Source: CAZHBD01 sp964530555 (GTDB taxonomy: Bacteria; Patescibacteriota; Saccharimonadia; Saccharimonadales; AWTP1-31). Taken from it: a DNA stretch of 64,000 nt. The stretch lies in the NCBI GenBank assembly GCA_964530555.1, contig CAZHBD010000001.1:1-64000 (forward strand). Reading direction: 5' to 3'. The notes beneath the pieces were generated by a model. The model had not been told where the DNA came from. It saw only the letters and a program-made list of their open reading frames with translations, and did no database searches. This document shows positions 1 to 8,643 of this stretch, piece after piece. Made by a program: the position numbers and the translations under genes. How positions within the stretch are numbered: position 1 is the first letter of the stretch; the number at the start of each line of letters is the position of its first letter.

Positions 1-291
1 GTCCAATTGGCTTGGGTTCGAGCAAACTGGGAAAAAATCGGCCGAGGCAACCAAATCAGAGGTGCGGACGCTCTCCAGCCGGGTGATGTAGCGTTCCGTG
101 TGACTTCTAGTGGATCTAATGATGGCCATACCTTTGTGTATGTTGGGAAGGTCGGTGGCTTTGACAGTGTTATCGCTTCCGCATCGCTAGATAGCAGGGC
201 ACCTATGGCGGGCAAGGAACAGGCGCTGGCAAGCAATATTGAGTGGTATCGTAAAAAAAGCAGCGCACCTGCTGCAGGAGCTCTACAATAG
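1..291 (+). CDS. C-terminal fragment of a CHAP/NlpC-type cysteine peptidase-like protein (cut by window edge)
   Basis: The reading frame is open from base 1, so the true start lies left of the window; the TTG at 7 is not a convincing start. The visible 96 residues contain a GDVAF strand followed by DGHTFVYVG. This is the usual order in CHAP/NlpC-P60 papain-like wall hydrolases, where the histidine is the second catalytic residue; the catalytic cysteine would be upstream and is not seen. The stop overlaps the GTG start of the next gene by one base, so the gene is the first visible member of an operon with two membrane-anchored proteins. The peptidase assignment is tentative because only the C-terminal half can be read. 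Confidence 0.5.
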   Translation, partial: VQLAWVRANWEKIGRGNQIRGADALQPGDVAFRVTSSGSNDGHTFVYVGKVGGFDSVIASASLDSRAPMAGKEQALASNIEWYRKKSSAPAAGALQ

Positions 292-923
292 TGGTCATGA
301 ATCAGAACCAGAGCAGAACAACCCCTTTGTTGCTTGTATTAATCGTGTTGGTTGTGTTGATTGGCGGCATCTACTCAATACTCAACAGACACGGCACCAC
401 AAAAATCAGCATCGATGTTCTCCCCAAAGACTCGCAAATCAGTATCAACGGCACTAAAACTGGTAGTACGACACACTACCTTAAACCGGGTACGTATAAG
501 TTAACGGCCTCGAGGTCTGGTTTTACAACGGCCACGTCCGATATCACGATTAAGCCCGGCGATGGACCTAAAAATGTCAGACTCTTGCCCACACCCGCCG
601 ACCCTGGCGCAATTACCTGGGCAAGCGAGCACGCGGCCGAGTATCAAAAGCTAGAGTCAGGAGCTGGTGCCGAAACCCAAGATGAAGGAGAGGAGTTTGA
701 AAAAAAATTCCCAATTTCTAGGGTCCTGCCATATAAAAACCTTCTCTTTTCAATCGATTACTCCACCAACAACACCAAGAACGGATTCAAGATTATTGTT
801 TCAGCAGATACGGCAGTAGACCGACAATACGCCGTTAAGCAGATTCAAGACTGGGGTTACAGTCCTGGCGACTATCAGATTGAGTTCTCAGGCTTTTCCA
901 ACCCGCTGGAGGCACCACGATGA
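291..923 (+). CDS. Membrane-anchored PEGA-domain protein
   Basis: A 210-residue protein. Residues about 8-25 form one hydrophobic N-terminal anchor, so the rest should lie outside the membrane. Residues about 37-85 resemble a PEGA domain (KISIDVLPKDSQISINGTK, then a YLKPGTYKLTASRSGF stretch), a short beta fold common in surface proteins. The C-terminal half has no family I recognise. AGGAG at 276-280 lies 10 bases before the GTG start at 291; ATG 297 is an alternative start. It overlaps the preceding gene by 1 base and the following gene by 4 (ATGA), so the three are probably co-translated. The function is probably structural or wall-associated; this is inferred from the domain only. Confidence 0.65.
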   Translation: MVMNQNQSRTTPLLLVLIVLVVLIGGIYSILNRHGTTKISIDVLPKDSQISINGTKTGSTTHYLKPGTYKLTASRSGFTTATSDITIKPGDGPKNVRLLPTPADPGAITWASEHAAEYQKLESGAGAETQDEGEEFEKKFPISRVLPYKNLLFSIDYSTNNTKNGFKIIVSADTAVDRQYAVKQIQDWGYSPGDYQIEFSGFSNPLEAPR

Positions 924-1552
924 CTCGACGTACTGCACTGATCATACTGGCGGTTCTTATTTTGGCTGGCGCTGCGACTGGAATATTTGTTTGGCACAGG
1001 AGCTTCCAAATCATTACCGTCCGGTTCGTTGGCAACGCCCCTAGGAATGTTAAGTTATACCATGCAAATGACGACACAGAATCGATCCCAAATGAAAAAG
1101 ACCTGATAAGGACGATAGTTGACAACACCTCTCTTAGACTGCATAAAGGTGGCTACCTCTTAATAGCTGAGGGGAATGATACGTATGAAAGTTATCAAAC
1201 AACTTTTAGCAACCGCGAAGGCCCTATAACCATAGAGGTAAACCCAGATTTTACCGACGATAGGCTGACCAAGCTTAGCGCTTCAGAGCAACCTGTCATT
1301 GAAAACCTGGTAAAAGACAATTACCCCGCCGTCAAGCAAAACTACAACATCCAGGGACGCCTCTTAGACAAGGCCGACTGGTTTGCCGGTGTATTAAAAC
1401 CAAACGACGATACCGCCGACACCCTACGTTTTGTCGCCCATAAAGTTAGTGACCGTTGGGTAATTGTAACAAAGCCACCCTCGATTGTTATCAGCAAAGT
1501 TGATTATCCAGACATACCTGAAACGGTTATAAAAGCCGTAAACAACCTTTAG
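920..1552 (+). CDS. Membrane-anchored protein of unknown function
   Basis: A 210-residue protein with one N-terminal membrane segment (residues about 6-25) and an exported domain. It starts inside the stop of the PEGA protein (ATGA, 920-923), and has the same length and architecture, so the two may form a pair. The middle (residues about 33-90) has a PEGA-like beta pattern with a GGYLLIAEGNDTYESY stretch. The C-terminal part has no motif I recognise. The gene ends 9 bases from the stop of recF, which comes from the other strand. I do not assign a function. Confidence 0.6.
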   Translation: MTRRTALIILAVLILAGAATGIFVWHRSFQIITVRFVGNAPRNVKLYHANDDTESIPNEKDLIRTIVDNTSLRLHKGGYLLIAEGNDTYESYQTTFSNREGPITIEVNPDFTDDRLTKLSASEQPVIENLVKDNYPAVKQNYNIQGRLLDKADWFAGVLKPNDDTADTLRFVAHKVSDRWVIVTKPPSIVISKVDYPDIPETVIKAVNNL

Positions 1553-1561
1553 TAGGTTTGG

Positions 1562-2620
1562 TTATTTCTGTGTAGGGATAATTGTGCATTGACCCATAAA
1601 ATGTTGCACGACTACATCGGCGTCAGTAGTTGTAATAAACGTCTGGTAGTCTTTTAAGAAGTCTGTGAGCGCCTTTCTGCGAGCCCCATCCAGCTCACTA
1701 AATACATCATCGAGAAGTAGTATTGGGTGCTGTTGAGTGGTGTCTTCGAGGAGTTTGGTTTCGACAAGCTTGAGACTAAGGAGAATAGTACGTATTTCGC
1801 CTCGAGAAGCGCTAACTCTTGCGTCTTGGCCATTGATAGTAACACTAAAATCTTCACGATGCGGACCTGAAGAGGTAAAGCCCATTTCTCGATCGCGGCT
1901 CAGAGTCGTTTCAAGTTTTTTCAAGAAGGCCGTGCTGTACGTCTCATGCGCAAAACTTGGTTGGTAGACTAAAAGGCTTTGTTCGTTGGAACGAGCGATT
2001 GTCCGATAAAACAAGGGTAGTTGCTGGTTAATAGACTCTATTAGTTGTTGTCGAGCGCTGGCGACCTGACTACCAAGCTCGGCCAATCGGACATTCCAAG
2101 CAAACAATTCATTTGGCGTTATCTGTGTACGTTTTAGGAGGTGGTTTCGTTGCACTAAGGCCCGTTTATACGTCCGGCGTGTTGTAGCGTAACCTGGAAC
2201 CACAAGCTCTAGAAGGTTGTCCAAAAAGTCACGCCGCTTCTCCGGCCCGCTCTGGAACATTTGCAGATGCTGCGGCTCAAACAAGACAACTGATATACGC
2301 TTTTTTGGGCTGAGCCGAGTATAGCTCTGTTTGTTGATTTGAAAGCTCTTAGCAGCTTTGTGTTCGCTTTGACGTTCTAAAAAAACCACACGCTCGTCTT
2401 GCTCAAAAAAACCCGCTAAACGAGCCCAGGGTTGCCCATGCGCAATAAGTTCGTCCGTTGTGGCACGATAGCTCTGTCCACTACACAACAGTAGGATTGC
2501 TTCGAGTAAATTCGTCTTACCGCTAGCGTTCGGCCCGACCACAATACTAACCCCGGGGGAGAATTCGTATGAGGCCTCTGTGTATGAACGAAAGTTTTGT
2601 AAACGAAGGCTATATATCAT
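1562..2620 (-). CDS. recF: DNA replication and repair protein RecF
   Basis: A 352-residue SMC-like ATPase of normal RecF length. Walker A is GPNASGKT at residues 29-36. The ABC-type signature lies in SRGEIRTILLSLKL (about 270). Walker B with the D-loop is PILLLDDVFSELD at 299-311. RecF helps load RecA at gaps in single-stranded DNA. A GGAAGG ribosome site precedes the ATG. It follows dnaN by 28 bases on the same strand, giving the classical dnaA-dnaN-recF order. Confidence 0.95.
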   Translation of the reverse strand: MIYSLRLQNFRSYTEASYEFSPGVSIVVGPNASGKTNLLEAILLLCSGQSYRATTDELIAHGQPWARLAGFFEQDERVVFLERQSEHKAAKSFQINKQSYTRLSPKKRISVVLFEPQHLQMFQSGPEKRRDFLDNLLELVVPGYATTRRTYKRALVQRNHLLKRTQITPNELFAWNVRLAELGSQVASARQQLIESINQQLPLFYRTIARSNEQSLLVYQPSFAHETYSTAFLKKLETTLSRDREMGFTSSGPHREDFSVTINGQDARVSASRGEIRTILLSLKLVETKLLEDTTQQHPILLLDDVFSELDGARRKALTDFLKDYQTFITTTDADVVVQHFMGQCTIIPTQK

Positions 2621-2648
2621 CTTCGCCTTCCATAGTACCAGCGTCTGC

Positions 2649-3743
2649 CTAACTCTTTAGTGGCATTATTACATGCGTGTAGTCGCTACTACCCGCTTCA
2701 CGAATCACACATGCTTCCAGCTTGCCATTAAAACAAAGTTCTACTTCCTCCGCCGACAAAACATTCAAGGCGTCAAGGATGTAACGTGAGTTTAAGGTAA
2801 TGTCACCCCCTTCACTAGTAATATTGGCGGGTGCTGTTGCGGTGTTTTCGCCTAGTTGTGATGCAATGGAACGAATACTTACGGTGCTGGCTTTAGGGTC
2901 AAGGTGTATAGTCACACTACCTGCACTCTCGCGAGCAAATAAGCTCGATACTTTTGTGATGTTAGTGAGTTCGCTCCGTTTGATTTTTGCCATATTGGCA
3001 AAATCTTTGGGTACAAGCCTTCGGTAATCCGGATACGAACCGTCGATGAGCCGTGTTACCAACTCACCATCCCCAACCTTAAACAACACTTGCTGCTCAT
3101 CGCTTACCACTTCGACCACCTCATCGTTATCAGGAAGCAAGCGCAGCAAATCACTAAAAGCAGTGGCGGGGATTAGTAATTTCATTTGTTGATCTGTTTT
3201 AGACAAACGTCGCTCAGCCAAACGATAGCTGTCTGTTGACACTAAATAGACCAGTCCCTCATGACTGTGTAAGTAAACCCCCGTTAGTACTGGCCTCGCT
3301 TCGTCACTACTCGCAGCGACCAACACTTGTTGTAGACCCTTTTTTAGCTGCAAAGCGGGAATCTGCCATGTAGAGCCACCTTCTATGGTTGGCATCACAG
3401 GAAATTCTTCTGCAGAAATGCCATTGATGACCGAGTTATATTGGTCGGTTGTTATGTGAAGCTTGAAATCCTCAAGCTCAAGGTTAATGACTCCGGCTGG
3501 TAAACTGGACACAAAGTCTTGCATTAATCGGGCAGGAACGGTAATGCTGCCTTCTTCTTTTACTTTTGAGCCAATGTATTGTGTGATGGCAATTTCTAGG
3601 TTTGTTGCCGAGATAGCCAGGCGTGTTCCAATGGTCTTAAGAACGATGTTTGCTAGTATGGGCAGTGTGTTGCGGGTATTCGCCACGCGTGAGACAGAGC
3701 CAACCGCTTTACTTAGATTTTCTTGCGTAACTTGCAGTTTCAC
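2649..3743 (-). CDS. dnaN: DNA polymerase III sliding clamp (beta subunit)
   Basis: A 364-residue protein matching the beta clamp along its length: it opens with MKLQVTQENLSKAVGSVSRV, has the conserved central DEARPVLTGVYL stretch, and ends with the typical HVIMPLKS tail. The clamp encircles DNA and tethers polymerase III and repair proteins. The start is GTG with GGAGG about 7 bases upstream. It lies between dnaA and recF on the minus strand. Nothing unusual is seen. Confidence 0.96.
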   Translation of the reverse strand: MKLQVTQENLSKAVGSVSRVANTRNTLPILANIVLKTIGTRLAISATNLEIAITQYIGSKVKEEGSITVPARLMQDFVSSLPAGVINLELEDFKLHITTDQYNSVINGISAEEFPVMPTIEGGSTWQIPALQLKKGLQQVLVAASSDEARPVLTGVYLHSHEGLVYLVSTDSYRLAERRLSKTDQQMKLLIPATAFSDLLRLLPDNDEVVEVVSDEQQVLFKVGDGELVTRLIDGSYPDYRRLVPKDFANMAKIKRSELTNITKVSSLFARESAGSVTIHLDPKASTVSIRSIASQLGENTATAPANITSEGGDITLNSRYILDALNVLSAEEVELCFNGKLEACVIREAGSSDYTHVIMPLKS

Positions 3744-3998
3744 GAGCTGCCTCCATTAGTATTATTTATATACATAGTAGTAGTTATAGTAAGACCTGTG
3801 GAAACTGCGTAAAACCACCCACTTAACAGGCGAAAAGGAGTGTGAAAAGGTGCGTATAAAACTGTTGAAAGACTGTTAAAAATCCGGGTACAAAAAGTGT
3901 ACAACTCACCGAAAACGAACCCATGGTTTTCTGACTGTGAAAAACCTCCGTTTATCCCACAATCTGCCCACAAGGCGTTAACACGTTGTCCACAAGTT
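3744..3998. other. dnaA-dnaN intergenic region with DnaA-box-like sites
   Basis: A 255-base gap between dnaA and dnaN. It holds one good DnaA-box variant, TTGTCCACA at 3986-3994, just before the dnaA stop. Weaker relatives are TCTGCCCACA near 3963 and CTGTGGAAAC near 3797. It may be a second half of a bipartite origin or a regulatory site for dnaN. I see no RNA gene here. A 113-codon frame crossing it on the minus strand has no recognisable features and is treated as noise. Confidence 0.5.
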
Positions 3999-5366
3999 TT
4001 ACGCATACAACCGCTCCTTAATTTCGGTGATCGCAGAGCGAATATCTGCATCAAGTGCTGACTCTTTCTCGATTTTTTCAACCGAGTGAATAGCCGTGGT
4101 GTGATCTTTGCGACCCAACTCCTTTGCTATTTTAGGGAAACTGAGATGCAATTCACTACGGAGCATATACATCGCAATCTGTCGCGGTACAACAATATCT
4201 TTGTCGCGCTTTGGACCTAAAATGTCATCCATAGATACCGAAAAATGTTTTGCTGTTCGCTCAATGATTTGTTTAGCGCTCACGTGTTTTGGTCTGCTCT
4301 TCGCGCCCCCCATGAGAGTGGTGGCGAGCCGCAGGTCTGGCTCAAGTCCGCGCATCTCACAAAACGCCAATAACTGATTAAGGGCACCCTCTAATTCGCG
4401 GATATTGGTAGGCACATTGGTGGCCAAGTAATCAACAACATCCGGCGACAGCGTTATGCCGTGGCTTGTAGCTTTGGTCTGAACAATTGCGCACCGTGTC
4501 TCGAAATCGGGGTTTTGCATGTCGATGCTCATTCCCCAAGCGAAACGACTGCGCAAGCGGTCTTCCAGGGTTGGTATTTCTTTTGGTGGTTTGTCACTAC
4601 TGATAATGATTTGCTTATTAGCTTGATGTAGTGCGTTAAAAGTATGAAAAAATTCTTCCTGGGTTTTTTCTTTGCCGGCAATAAATTGCATGTCATCAAT
4701 GATTAAAACATCGGCGGTGCGATAAAAACCCGCAAAGTCTGTGTTCTTTTTATATCTAATTGCGTCGAGGAACTCCTGGATAAATTGTTCGGTAGAAATA
4801 TACACAACGTGAGCATCTTGGTTGCGAGATAGAATGGCGTTACCTACAGCCTGAATAAGATGGGTTTTACCAATGCCAACACCTCCATACAGGAATAGTG
4901 GATTGTACTTAGTCCCCGGCTGCGTTGCTACTGCCTGACAAGCGGCATATGCCAGTTCGTTACCTGAACCAACGATAAAGTTCTCAAATGTATAGCGCTC
5001 GTTCAAACCTTGCCGATAGCTGTGGCGCAAAGTGCTTGATGATTTACGGTTATCACTTGCTGTAGTTTCGTGAGGGTTTGCGGTAATTAGTACTGGCTCG
5101 TCAATAGTTTTTTTCTGCGATCCAGCAGAATGAATTTTGAACTGTATCGATTTGGGCGAAACGCCGTTCTTTTGCAACACTTCCGTAATTAGTTGGTTAA
5201 ACTTGCGCTCGAGCTGATTCTTTATAAACACGTTTGGGACACCAACAACCAATACGCCATCTTTATAACGAAGCAAGCGGGTGTTTTTAAACCAAGTGAT
5301 AAAGCTCGCTCGTGAAACCGAGAGCTCTATCTCACCCAACACTGCTTGCCATAATCCGTCGCTCAC
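3999..5366 (-). CDS. dnaA: Chromosomal replication initiator protein DnaA
   Basis: I choose the GTG at 5364-5366, preceded by a strong GGGAGAAGG site, giving 455 residues; the open frame extends to 5423 but those codons overlap the origin. Domain I opens with SDGLWQAVLGEIELSV. The AAA+ domain has Walker A GGVGIGKTH (161-169) and Walker B LIIDDMQF (DD at 224-225). The C-terminal DNA-binding domain carries the DnaA signature GRKDHTTAIHSVEKIE from about 418. DnaA binds the 9-mer boxes found just upstream and in the dnaN gap and opens the origin. It is the first gene of dnaA-dnaN-recF. Confidence 0.97.
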   Translation of the reverse strand: MSDGLWQAVLGEIELSVSRASFITWFKNTRLLRYKDGVLVVGVPNVFIKNQLERKFNQLITEVLQKNGVSPKSIQFKIHSAGSQKKTIDEPVLITANPHETTASDNRKSSSTLRHSYRQGLNERYTFENFIVGSGNELAYAACQAVATQPGTKYNPLFLYGGVGIGKTHLIQAVGNAILSRNQDAHVVYISTEQFIQEFLDAIRYKKNTDFAGFYRTADVLIIDDMQFIAGKEKTQEEFFHTFNALHQANKQIIISSDKPPKEIPTLEDRLRSRFAWGMSIDMQNPDFETRCAIVQTKATSHGITLSPDVVDYLATNVPTNIRELEGALNQLLAFCEMRGLEPDLRLATTLMGGAKSRPKHVSAKQIIERTAKHFSVSMDDILGPKRDKDIVVPRQIAMYMLRSELHLSFPKIAKELGRKDHTTAIHSVEKIEKESALDADIRSAITEIKERLYA

Positions 5367-5413
5367 ACCTTCTCCCTTTGCTGTAAGAAGAATTCTATAG
5401 AAAAAAAGCAGAC

Positions 5414-5560
5414 TTTTCCACACCCGAAGTCTTCACCGCGACAAAATTGATAAAAACTACATGCAACAGAGTAAAAATTATCCACAACCTAAAACCCCAT
5501 CTGGTAATCTGTGGAAAATACTTGGATTAGCGTGGAAAAGTTGTTAAAATTTGTGGGGTA
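5414..5560. other. oriC: Probable chromosomal replication origin (oriC)
   Basis: Between the divergent dnaA and rpmH genes there are several DnaA boxes. TTATCCACA at 5478-5486 is a perfect consensus. TTTTCCACA lies at 5414-5422. Two inverted copies are TGTGGAAAA at 5510-5518 and CGTGGAAAA at 5531-5539. A weaker TGTGGGGTA begins near 5552. The boxes are followed by an AT-rich stretch (about 5541-5575) that could be the unwinding element. The position next to dnaA and rpmH is the classical one. Confidence 0.85.
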
Positions 5561-5607
5561 AATATTGTTAATTTGACTGTGTATTACAGACAACAAAGGA
5601 CTTTTCT

Positions 5608-5745
5608 GTGCCAAAACGAACTTATCAACCAAAGAAGCGCCAACGTGCAAAAGAACATGGCTTTTTAAAACGCATGGCAACCAAAGCCGGTCGCCGGGTA
5701 TTAAAGAGCCGACGACTTAAAGGACGCGTCCGTCTGTCGCATTAA
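5608..5745 (+). CDS. rpmH: 50S ribosomal protein L34
   Basis: A 45-residue, very basic protein starting with [19 protein letters not shown] and ending GRVRLSH, which matches L34 along its whole length. The start is GTG (5608-5610), with AAAGGA at 5595-5600 seven bases upstream. It stands in the conserved rpmH-rnpA-yidC-jag cluster and is separated from rnpA by 14 bases. Confidence 0.97.
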   Translation: MPKRTYQPKKRQRAKEHGFLKRMATKAGRRVLKSRRLKGRVRLSH

Positions 5746-5759
5746 AGACAAGGCCTGTA

Positions 5760-6152
5760 GTGCTTGGTCGCCAACATCGTTTCCACGGCTATACTAGCCT
5801 GAACTACGTGTATAAGCACGGGACTACGGTGCGTGATGATGCGATTAGTTTGCGGATCGCAGCTAATGCTCGTCGTGCTGACTATCGCTGTGCGGTGGTA
5901 GTTAGCAAAAAAACCAACAAGTCGGCGGTTGGTCGAAACAGAATCCGACGACGTATTTATGAGATTGTCCGCCATCGGTTAAGAGCGTCGTCACCACCGA
6001 TAGACTTAGTCGTAACGGTGCACCGGCCGGATGTCGCCGCCATGTCTACTGTTGAGCTAGACGGCCGGCTCGGCAGACTTCTGCAAAAAGCTCTTACTGC
6101 CGCAAATAACAAAGCACACGGTCATGCTACTATTAATAGACAGGAGAACTAA
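5760..6152 (+). CDS. rnpA: Ribonuclease P protein component
   Basis: A 130-residue basic protein. It has the family core: HRFHGYTSLNYVYKHG near the N-terminus and the RNA-binding signature VGRNRIRRRIYEIVR at about residues 61-75. It is the protein partner of the RNase P RNA in tRNA 5' maturation. It starts with GTG. Its TAA stop overlaps the ATG of yidC (TAATG). The C-terminal 25 residues after the conserved core are unremarkable. Confidence 0.94.
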   Translation: MLGRQHRFHGYTSLNYVYKHGTTVRDDAISLRIAANARRADYRCAVVVSKKTNKSAVGRNRIRRRIYEIVRHRLRASSPPIDLVVTVHRPDVAAMSTVELDGRLGRLLQKALTAANNKAHGHATINRQEN

Positions 6153-7069
6153 TGTTTACAGCGCTTATCGTTAAACCAATCTTCAATTTACTTGTTCTTA
6201 TCTACGCCTTGTTGCCAGGCCACAACTTTGGCCTGAGCATTATCATTTTTACTGTTTTGGTCCGACTGTTAATGTGGCCGCTGGTCAAGAAGCAGCTACA
6301 CCAAGCAAAAGCAATGCGCGAACTGCAGCCCGAGCTTAAGCGTATCAAAGCCGCAGCTAAGGGCGACCGGCAGAAAGAATCGCTAATGATGATGGAGTTG
6401 TACAAGGAGCGCGAGATCAATCCGTTTGCGAGCATTGGTTTGCTGATTGTTCAGATACCAATTTTCATCGGGCTATATAGTGGCTTGCACCGTATCGTGA
6501 ACGATACGAATGCGCTTATTACCTTCTCCTACAGCTGGGTGCATAATCTGAGCTGGCTCAAGGCGCTTGCCGCTGATATTGGTCGTTTTGATAGTACGCT
6601 CTTGGGCGTCGTCGATTTGAGCCGGGCAGCGATTGGTAAAACTGGCGGTATATACTGGCCAGCTATGATCATTGTGATTGCCAGTGCTGTTGTCCAATAC
6701 TTCCAAGCAAAGCAGCTAATGCCTAATGATAAAGAGCGACGTAGTCTGCGCTCCATATTAAAAGATGCTGGGCAGGGCAAGCAGGCTGATCAGTCTGAAG
6801 TACAGGCTTCGATGGGCCGCATAACACAGTTTATGCTACCAGTGTTCATTTTCTTGGTTACAGTTAACATCGCTTCGGCTCTTTCGCTCTACTGGCTTAC
6901 CAGCGGTCTTGTGGCATTCATTCAGCAATCACGTGTGCTAAGCCAGGACAAGGCAGAGTTGGCAACTGCAACCGATTCAAAAAGTAAGATTACTATTGAG
7001 GCTGAAGTCCTGCCTCCTAAAACCAAAACCAAAACCTCTAAATCAAGGAGTAAACGGAGGAAGCGCTAG
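6152..7069 (+). CDS. yidC: Membrane protein insertase YidC/OxaI
   Basis: A 305-residue polytopic protein with the YidC/Oxa1 core: MWPLVKKQLHQAKAMRELQP, then EINPFASIGLLIVQIPIFIGLY, then the last hairpin ending in SLYWLTSGLVAFIQQ. It lacks the large periplasmic domain of Gram-negative YidC, which fits a Gram-positive-like envelope. The C-terminus is a strongly basic tail (SKSRSKRRKR) of the kind that contacts ribosomes. AGGAG lies just before the ATG. The TAG stop overlaps the GTG of the next gene. Confidence 0.95.
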   Translation: MFTALIVKPIFNLLVLIYALLPGHNFGLSIIIFTVLVRLLMWPLVKKQLHQAKAMRELQPELKRIKAAAKGDRQKESLMMMELYKEREINPFASIGLLIVQIPIFIGLYSGLHRIVNDTNALITFSYSWVHNLSWLKALAADIGRFDSTLLGVVDLSRAAIGKTGGIYWPAMIIVIASAVVQYFQAKQLMPNDKERRSLRSILKDAGQGKQADQSEVQASMGRITQFMLPVFIFLVTVNIASALSLYWLTSGLVAFIQQSRVLSQDKAELATATDSKSKITIEAEVLPPKTKTKTSKSRSKRRKR

Positions 7070-7524
7070 TGGAAGAGTCGATTCTTTATGCAAAAAAATA
7101 CCTAGAAGACATTTTGTCATTTTTTGGTTTGAACACCGATGTCTACGCCACCAATAGCGATGATGAAGTAATCGAACTGCACGTGCCGAGCACACACCTA
7201 AACGGCTTTTTGATTGGACATAACGGCGATACTATGCGGGCAATGCAATATATGGTGAGCACGGCGCTCAAGAACAATGGTCACGAAGTGACGCGCGTAA
7301 GTGTGGATATCGCCGACTACAAAAAAGGTCGTGCCGATCGACTCAGTGAGAAGGCAAAAGAGTGGATGGAAGCGGTGCAGAAAACCGGCAAAGAAAAGGC
7401 CTTAGAGCCAATGAACGCAGCTGACCGGCGTACAATTCACAAGCTCGCCAGTGATTACGGCTTAACGACCGAGTCTGTTGGCGAGGGCCGCGAACGACAC
7501 ATTGTCATCAGACCAGTATCCTAA
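7069..7524 (+). CDS. jag: Jag/KhpB RNA-binding protein (KH + R3H)
   Basis: A 151-residue protein that starts with GTG inside the yidC stop. Residues about 42-70 contain a KH domain with the GFLIGHNGDTMRAMQYM loop. The C-terminal 60 residues are an R3H domain (ADRRTIHKLASDYGLTTES, ending RHIVIRPVS). The N-terminal Jag_N domain found in many Firmicutes is absent or very short. Jag/KhpB proteins bind RNA and affect cell elongation and division in Gram-positives. It is the last gene of the rpmH cluster. Confidence 0.9.
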   Translation: MEESILYAKKYLEDILSFFGLNTDVYATNSDDEVIELHVPSTHLNGFLIGHNGDTMRAMQYMVSTALKNNGHEVTRVSVDIADYKKGRADRLSEKAKEWMEAVQKTGKEKALEPMNAADRRTIHKLASDYGLTTESVGEGRERHIVIRPVS

Positions 7525-7542
7525 AACCTAAGAGACTGGCGG

Positions 7543-8643
7543 CTAACTGGCGTTGTTGCCTGTTATGTCGTTGTAGACCTCGAGCGTCTGTTGCGCCATA
7601 CGTTGCCATGAGTAATGCGCCGCCTGTTTTCTGCCGGCTTTGACAAGTCTTCTCGCCAGCTCGGGCTTACGGAGAACGCCATCGGTTCTTTTGGCGATAT
7701 CTGTCGTATCGGTGGGGTCAAAGTAGACTGCAGCCTCGCCGTATACTTCAGGTAAGCAGGTGGCGTTACTGCTGACTACTGGTGCTCCATGTAACATGGC
7801 TTCTAGGCCTGGTAGACCAAACCCTTCGCTCAGTGAGGGGAAGATGTAGGCCTTGGTATGCTCGTAAAGCCAGCGCACCTGAGTATCGGGAAGAAAACCG
7901 GTGAATATTACATCAGCAATATTGAGCTTCTTAACATATTTTTCGAGCAGACGATAATTGGCGTCCCTTTTTCCAACAAGAACAAGCTTTAGATCAGGGT
8001 GCGATTGTTTGAGAATGGCGAAAGCTGCTATCAAGCGGTTGAGATTCTTGTGAGGATTGGGGCGGCCAACATACATGATGAACGGGCTGTTTTCGAGCTC
8101 AGGCACAATCTCCGGTTTATCGGCTAATGGATCCGCCGACTCAAGAGTCACGACAATCTTGCGGCTGTTAATTCGGGCGAAACGAGCCAGATCCTCTTTA
8201 ACCCACTGCGTGGGGGTTAGAACAAAGGCTGCTTTATGTGCTGCGTAACGGATGCTAAAACGATACACTATGCGCTTCAGTCGAAACAGTAACCAGTTTT
8301 TGGCAGGATTGCCAAAGCGTGCTGTAGTCAGGTCGTGGACGGTGGTAATCGTTTTGCCCCGATACAACAGTGGTTGCTGCGGGAAGGCAAAATGAACAAG
8401 ATCAGGTTGGAGTGCTCGCAATTGCTTCAAAAAACCTAGCTGTTCCGCGAAAGTGAACTCTTTGTACGGGCAGGCAACGCCGGAGAAGTTTTTGTTATGT
8501 GGTTTCCACCCCTCGAGGTCAGCCGGTTTGAGCAAAACTGTATAGCGATGTTGGTGATCAATTTTTTGTAGATAATGCAGTAGTCGCTCTACGTACCGAC
8601 CACTACTAGTGCGTAGCTCACGAGCGTCAATCACAATATGCAT
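7543..8643 (-). CDS. GT4-family glycosyltransferase
   Basis: A 366-residue GT-B fold glycosyltransferase. The C-terminal nucleotide-sugar domain has the GT4 signature: YVGRPNPHKNLNRLIAAF, then SEGFGLPGLEAMLHGAPVV with the E-x7-E pair. The N-terminus (MHIVIDARELRTSSGRYVE) is typical of mannosyl- or rhamnosyltransferases of surface polysaccharides. The start codon directly follows the stop of the upstream glycosyltransferase gene, whose 3' end supplies a GAAGGAG site. The sugar specificity cannot be read. Confidence 0.88.
   Translation of the reverse strand: MHIVIDARELRTSSGRYVERLLHYLQKIDHQHRYTVLLKPADLEGWKPHNKNFSGVACPYKEFTFAEQLGFLKQLRALQPDLVHFAFPQQPLLYRGKTITTVHDLTTARFGNPAKNWLLFRLKRIVYRFSIRYAAHKAAFVLTPTQWVKEDLARFARINSRKIVVTLESADPLADKPEIVPELENSPFIMYVGRPNPHKNLNRLIAAFAILKQSHPDLKLVLVGKRDANYRLLEKYVKKLNIADVIFTGFLPDTQVRWLYEHTKAYIFPSLSEGFGLPGLEAMLHGAPVVSSNATCLPEVYGEAAVYFDPTDTTDIAKRTDGVLRKPELARRLVKAGRKQAAHYSWQRMAQQTLEVYNDITGNNAS

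Noticed and set aside
3740..4081. 113-codon minus-strand frame across the dnaA-dnaN gap
   Set aside because: It overlaps the 3' end of dnaA and the DnaA-box region, has no recognisable protein pattern and no ribosome site of its own.
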